Shown one piece after another: positions 62,087 through 64,000 of a DNA stretch of 64,000 bases. The DNA lies in the NCBI RefSeq assembly GCF_000337835.1, contig NZ_AOLM01000003.1:1-64000 (forward strand). The letters run 5' to 3'. The first letter of the stretch is position 1. Every line of letters starts with the position of its first letter. The stretch comes from Haloferax sulfurifontis ATCC BAA-897. GTDB lineage: Archaea; Halobacteriota; Halobacteria; Halobacteriales; Haloferacaceae. Made by a program: the position numbers and the translations under genes. The notes under the pieces are model-generated. The model was not told where the DNA came from, did no database searches, and worked only from the letters and a program-made list of their open reading frames with translations.

Positions 62087-62653
62087 TTAGGAGATGAACT
62101 TGTTGTCGCGCCAGTTGATTCCGCTGTCCGAGGAACCGTTCTGCTGTGGGTTCTCGACGACTTCGACGGAGGCGGCACGCACCTCGCCCTCGACGATGCG
62201 CGTCGCCTGCAGTTCGTCGCTCTCCTCGGTGATTGCGGTCAGCGTTCCCTTCTCCGAGAGCATCGCGATCTCCCGGAGGACGAGGAACATCGGGTACTGG
62301 AGCGCCGTGTTCTGGAGCACGGTTTCGAGGTCGCCTTTGAAGCAGGCGAACTCGACGAGCTCGGAGGGAATCTCCTCTTCTTCTTCATCTCCCCAGTTGG
62401 GCGCTCCCGCTCGGGGGGGCTCTTCTTCGTAGACGCGGTTTTCCGTCACGCTCGCTTTCAACTGGGCCGTCGGCGTGTACTTGCTGAGGTTGTCGTCGGC
62501 GGAGACGGCTTTGATGATGAGGGTGTTGTTTCGGCGGGTGATGTCTACGTTCTCGACCTCAGGCGGCAGTTCTGGGTCGTTTTCGAAGTAGTCCATCACG
62601 TCTTCGAGTGGCAGTTCCAACGTCGAATGGAGTCGATATACGCGGCCTGACAT
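62087..62653 (-). CDS. Haloarchaeal conserved hypothetical protein (acidic)
   Basis: 188 residues. N-terminal beta domain (GRVYRLHSTLELPLEDVMDYF, NTLIIKAVS), central acidic insert (DEEEEEIPSEL) with the only cysteine in VEFACFKGD, and a helical segment QNTALQYPMFLVLREIAML. C-terminus NGSSDSGINWRDNKFIS. Conserved-looking but function unknown; I associate it with the haloarchaeal DUF7110 type without certainty. TATA-like CATATAAG near 62730-62737 on the minus strand. Confidence 0.75.
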   Translation of the reverse strand: MSGRVYRLHSTLELPLEDVMDYFENDPELPPEVENVDITRRNNTLIIKAVSADDNLSKYTPTAQLKASVTENRVYEEEPPRAGAPNWGDEEEEEIPSELVEFACFKGDLETVLQNTALQYPMFLVLREIAMLSEKGTLTAITEESDELQATRIVEGEVRAASVEVVENPQQNGSSDSGINWRDNKFIS

Positions 62654-62821
62654 TGTTGGCTTCGGTATCGACGAGAGCCACGGTGCGGGCGCACCCGGAT
62701 GGCGATACCTGTGTGCATGTACGAGTTCGAGGCTTATATGGCCTCCCCTTCTCGTTAGCCGAAAGATACAAAGTCGCCGTCCGGCCGCGGTCGGGCGGTC
62801 TGTCGGGGGCGCTCCCGGCGG

Positions 62822-63166
62822 TCAGTTCGCGCCGGTCAGCGTCGCTTCGAGTTCGCCGCGCTCGTCGAGCTCTTCGAGGATGTCACTGCCGCCGACGAAC
62901 TCGCCGTCGACGAACGTCTGCGGGATGGTCTCCCAGTCGCTTTTCTCCTTGAGCGCCTCGCGGTAGTGCGGGAGCGCGGGCAGTACGTCCACGGTCTCGA
63001 ACTCGTCGACGTACTGGGAGATGAGGTCGACCGCCTTCGCGGAGTAGCCGCACTGCGGCATCAGGCGGTTGCCCTTCATGAACAGGACGACGCGGTTGTC
63101 CGCGACGGCCTCGTCGACGCGGGTCTGCACTTCTTCGGGGTCCAAACTCTCCGGTTGGAACGTCAT
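62822..63166 (-). CDS. Monothiol glutaredoxin-like protein
   Basis: 114 residues; ATG at 63166. Glutaredoxin fold with CGYS active site at C39 (MPQCGYSAKA), the WETIPQTFVDGEFVGGSD cis-Pro/GG region, i.e. Grx4/GrxD type that binds 2Fe-2S clusters. Haloarchaea use gamma-glutamylcysteine rather than glutathione, so the thiol partner would differ. Involved in Fe-S trafficking by family inference. Confidence 0.92.
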   Translation of the reverse strand: MTFQPESLDPEEVQTRVDEAVADNRVVLFMKGNRLMPQCGYSAKAVDLISQYVDEFETVDVLPALPHYREALKEKSDWETIPQTFVDGEFVGGSDILEELDERGELEATLTGAN

Positions 63167-63251
63167 GCACCCAGCTAGCGGCCGGGCGGACAAAGGAGTT
63201 GCGTCGCGGTCGGGTCGGGAACCGACGACCCGCGCCGACCGAGACGGCGGG

Positions 63252-63884
63252 TTACTGCTCGCCGACGCGGACGACGTTGATGAGCGAGTGGACGGGGACG
63301 CCGTCTATCTCTTCGACGCCCTGCTTGTCGACGATGACCACGCACGCGAGCGGCTCGCCGCCCTCGGAGCGGATGGCGTCGATGGTCTCGCGGAGGGTCG
63401 TGCCGCTCGTCACCGTGTCGTCGACGATGAAGCAGTCGCGGCCCTCGACGGGCGAGAAGTTCCGGGAGAAGCCGCCGCCGAGGTCTTCGAGGTCGCCTTC
63501 GTCCCACTGGTGTTTCGCGGGCGAGTACGCGCCGAGCGTCGTTTCGAGTTCGCGCGAGACGGAGGTGGCGAGGGGGACGCCCGCCTTCTCGATGCCGACG
63601 GTCACGTCGGCCTCGCCGTTCGTCTCCATGAGCAGATCGGCGAGCGCGCGCCCGACGTAGGTGAGGCGCTTGCCGCCGCTCCCGATGGCGTTCCAGTCGA
63701 CGTGGATGTCGTCGGGGCCGTCGGGCTCCGCACGGGGCTCGGGTTCGGTCGCCGCGCCGCTTCGTTCGACAAGCCAGCTGGCCGTCTCGCGGGAGACGTT
63801 CAACTCGTCGGCAATCTCGCCTTTCGAGAGGCCGCGGTCCGCGAGCTCAGCCGCGCTGGCGATGAGGTCGTCGACGTTCTTCAT
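63252..63884 (-). CDS. gfcR: Sugar-catabolism transcription regulator GfcR (HTH plus PRTase fold)
   Basis: 210 residues; ATG at 63884 (MKNVDDLIASAAEL). N-terminal HTH at 18-42 (GLSKGEIADELNVSRETASW) fused to an orotate-PRTase-like domain with PRPP loop CFIVDDTVTSGTT (151-163). In Haloferax, GfcR is the known activator of glucose/fructose catabolic genes. Its ATG overlaps the stop of the dehydrogenase at the window edge (ATGA), fitting the gfcR/gdh neighbourhood known there. Confidence 0.92.
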   Translation of the reverse strand: MKNVDDLIASAAELADRGLSKGEIADELNVSRETASWLVERSGAATEPEPRAEPDGPDDIHVDWNAIGSGGKRLTYVGRALADLLMETNGEADVTVGIEKAGVPLATSVSRELETTLGAYSPAKHQWDEGDLEDLGGGFSRNFSPVEGRDCFIVDDTVTSGTTLRETIDAIRSEGGEPLACVVIVDKQGVEEIDGVPVHSLINVVRVGEQ

Positions 63885-64000
63885 ACAGTACCGAATTCGA
63901 TGGCGGTTTTTATAGTGGTGTCGTCGTCTTCGAATGCTGCTTCGAACTCCGAAAGCGGGTGGACGCCGGTGACCAAATCGCGGAGGAACCACCGGGGAAG
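63881..64000 (-). CDS. Medium-chain (glucose) dehydrogenase, C-terminal end only
   Basis: Partial: the frame enters from beyond 64000 and stops at 63881. The 39 visible residues include FEAAFEDDDTTIKTAIEFG, typical of the C-terminus of zinc-dependent MDR sugar dehydrogenases. With GfcR directly overlapping downstream, glucose dehydrogenase is the best guess. Confidence 0.7.
   Translation of the reverse strand, partial: LPRWFLRDLVTGVHPLSEFEAAFEDDDTTIKTAIEFGTV

Noticed and set aside
1..64000. CRISPR arrays, rRNA genes, integrase/att sites, replication origin
   Set aside because: None seen: no spaced direct repeats, no rRNA sequence, no integrase and no Cdc6/Orc gene in the window.

Overview
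The window is chromosomal DNA of an extremely halophilic archaeon, most likely a Haloferax or close relative (the genus is inferred; no database was searched). The evidence is very high GC, strongly acidic proteins, and short TATA-like boxes about 25-30 bases ahead of ATG/GTG starts with little or no leader. Archaeal landmarks agree: TFB, Rpo11/RpoL, GatC/GatA, 7S (SRP) RNA, archaeal PilB/PilC-type genes, and a gfcR gene overlapping the end of what looks like a glucose dehydrogenase gene.

Layout. 1-7.9 kb: a cut-off secreted phospholipase-D-fold protein, a HEAT-repeat protein, a carbon-nitrogen hydrolase, an Old Yellow Enzyme, small membrane proteins and a thiolase/DUF35-type pair. 8.0-8.3 kb: SRP RNA, convergent with tatA. 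8.9-13.2 kb: SDR enzyme, tRNA-Gly(UCC), DUF4382-like lipoprotein, thioredoxin-reductase-like flavoprotein, Trm9-like methyltransferase. 13.3-17.7 kb: pilus/secretion pair PilC-PilB without a recognisable pilin. 17.8-31.4 kb: mostly single-gene housekeeping (cupin, uracil-DNA glycosylase-like, two MBL-fold hydrolases, DnaJ-membrane protein, rpoL, hisF, quinone oxidoreductase, purL, CBS protein, PHP protein plus asparagine-synthase-like protein). It also contains a likely unannotated structured RNA near 19.84-19.96 kb. 31.4-34.8 kb: Nudix, tfb, gatC-gatA.

34.9-43.7 kb is an ion-transport neighbourhood: an APC permease with a TrkA-like partner, a trkA-trkH pair, and a second trkA and trkH on the other strand. 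The two trkH genes are separated by a 0.93-kb AT-rich segment with terminal inverted repeats and a flanking direct repeat, i.e. a decayed or non-autonomous insertion element. 43.8-47.5 kb: SRPBCC protein, unknown gene, minimal flavoprotein, coaBC. 47.6-53.8 kb: a complete Mrp/Mnh Na+/H+ antiporter operon in the order A-B-C-D-E-F-G on the minus strand, every junction overlapping. Together with the Trk genes this makes much of 35-54 kb a monovalent-cation homeostasis region.

54.2-64 kb: winged-helix regulator, a leaderless mini-ORF coupled to an unknown gene, hpt, a DJ-1/PfpI protein, a putative SRA-like/HNH endonuclease, a zinc-ribbon regulator and a sugar-nucleotidyltransferase. Then come three PP-loop genes (dph6-like plus two tandem CysD/PAPS-reductase-like paralogues), an unknown acidic protein, a monothiol glutaredoxin, gfcR and the 3' end of a dehydrogenase. 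Most long open frames antisense to these genes are GC-driven shadows and are not listed.
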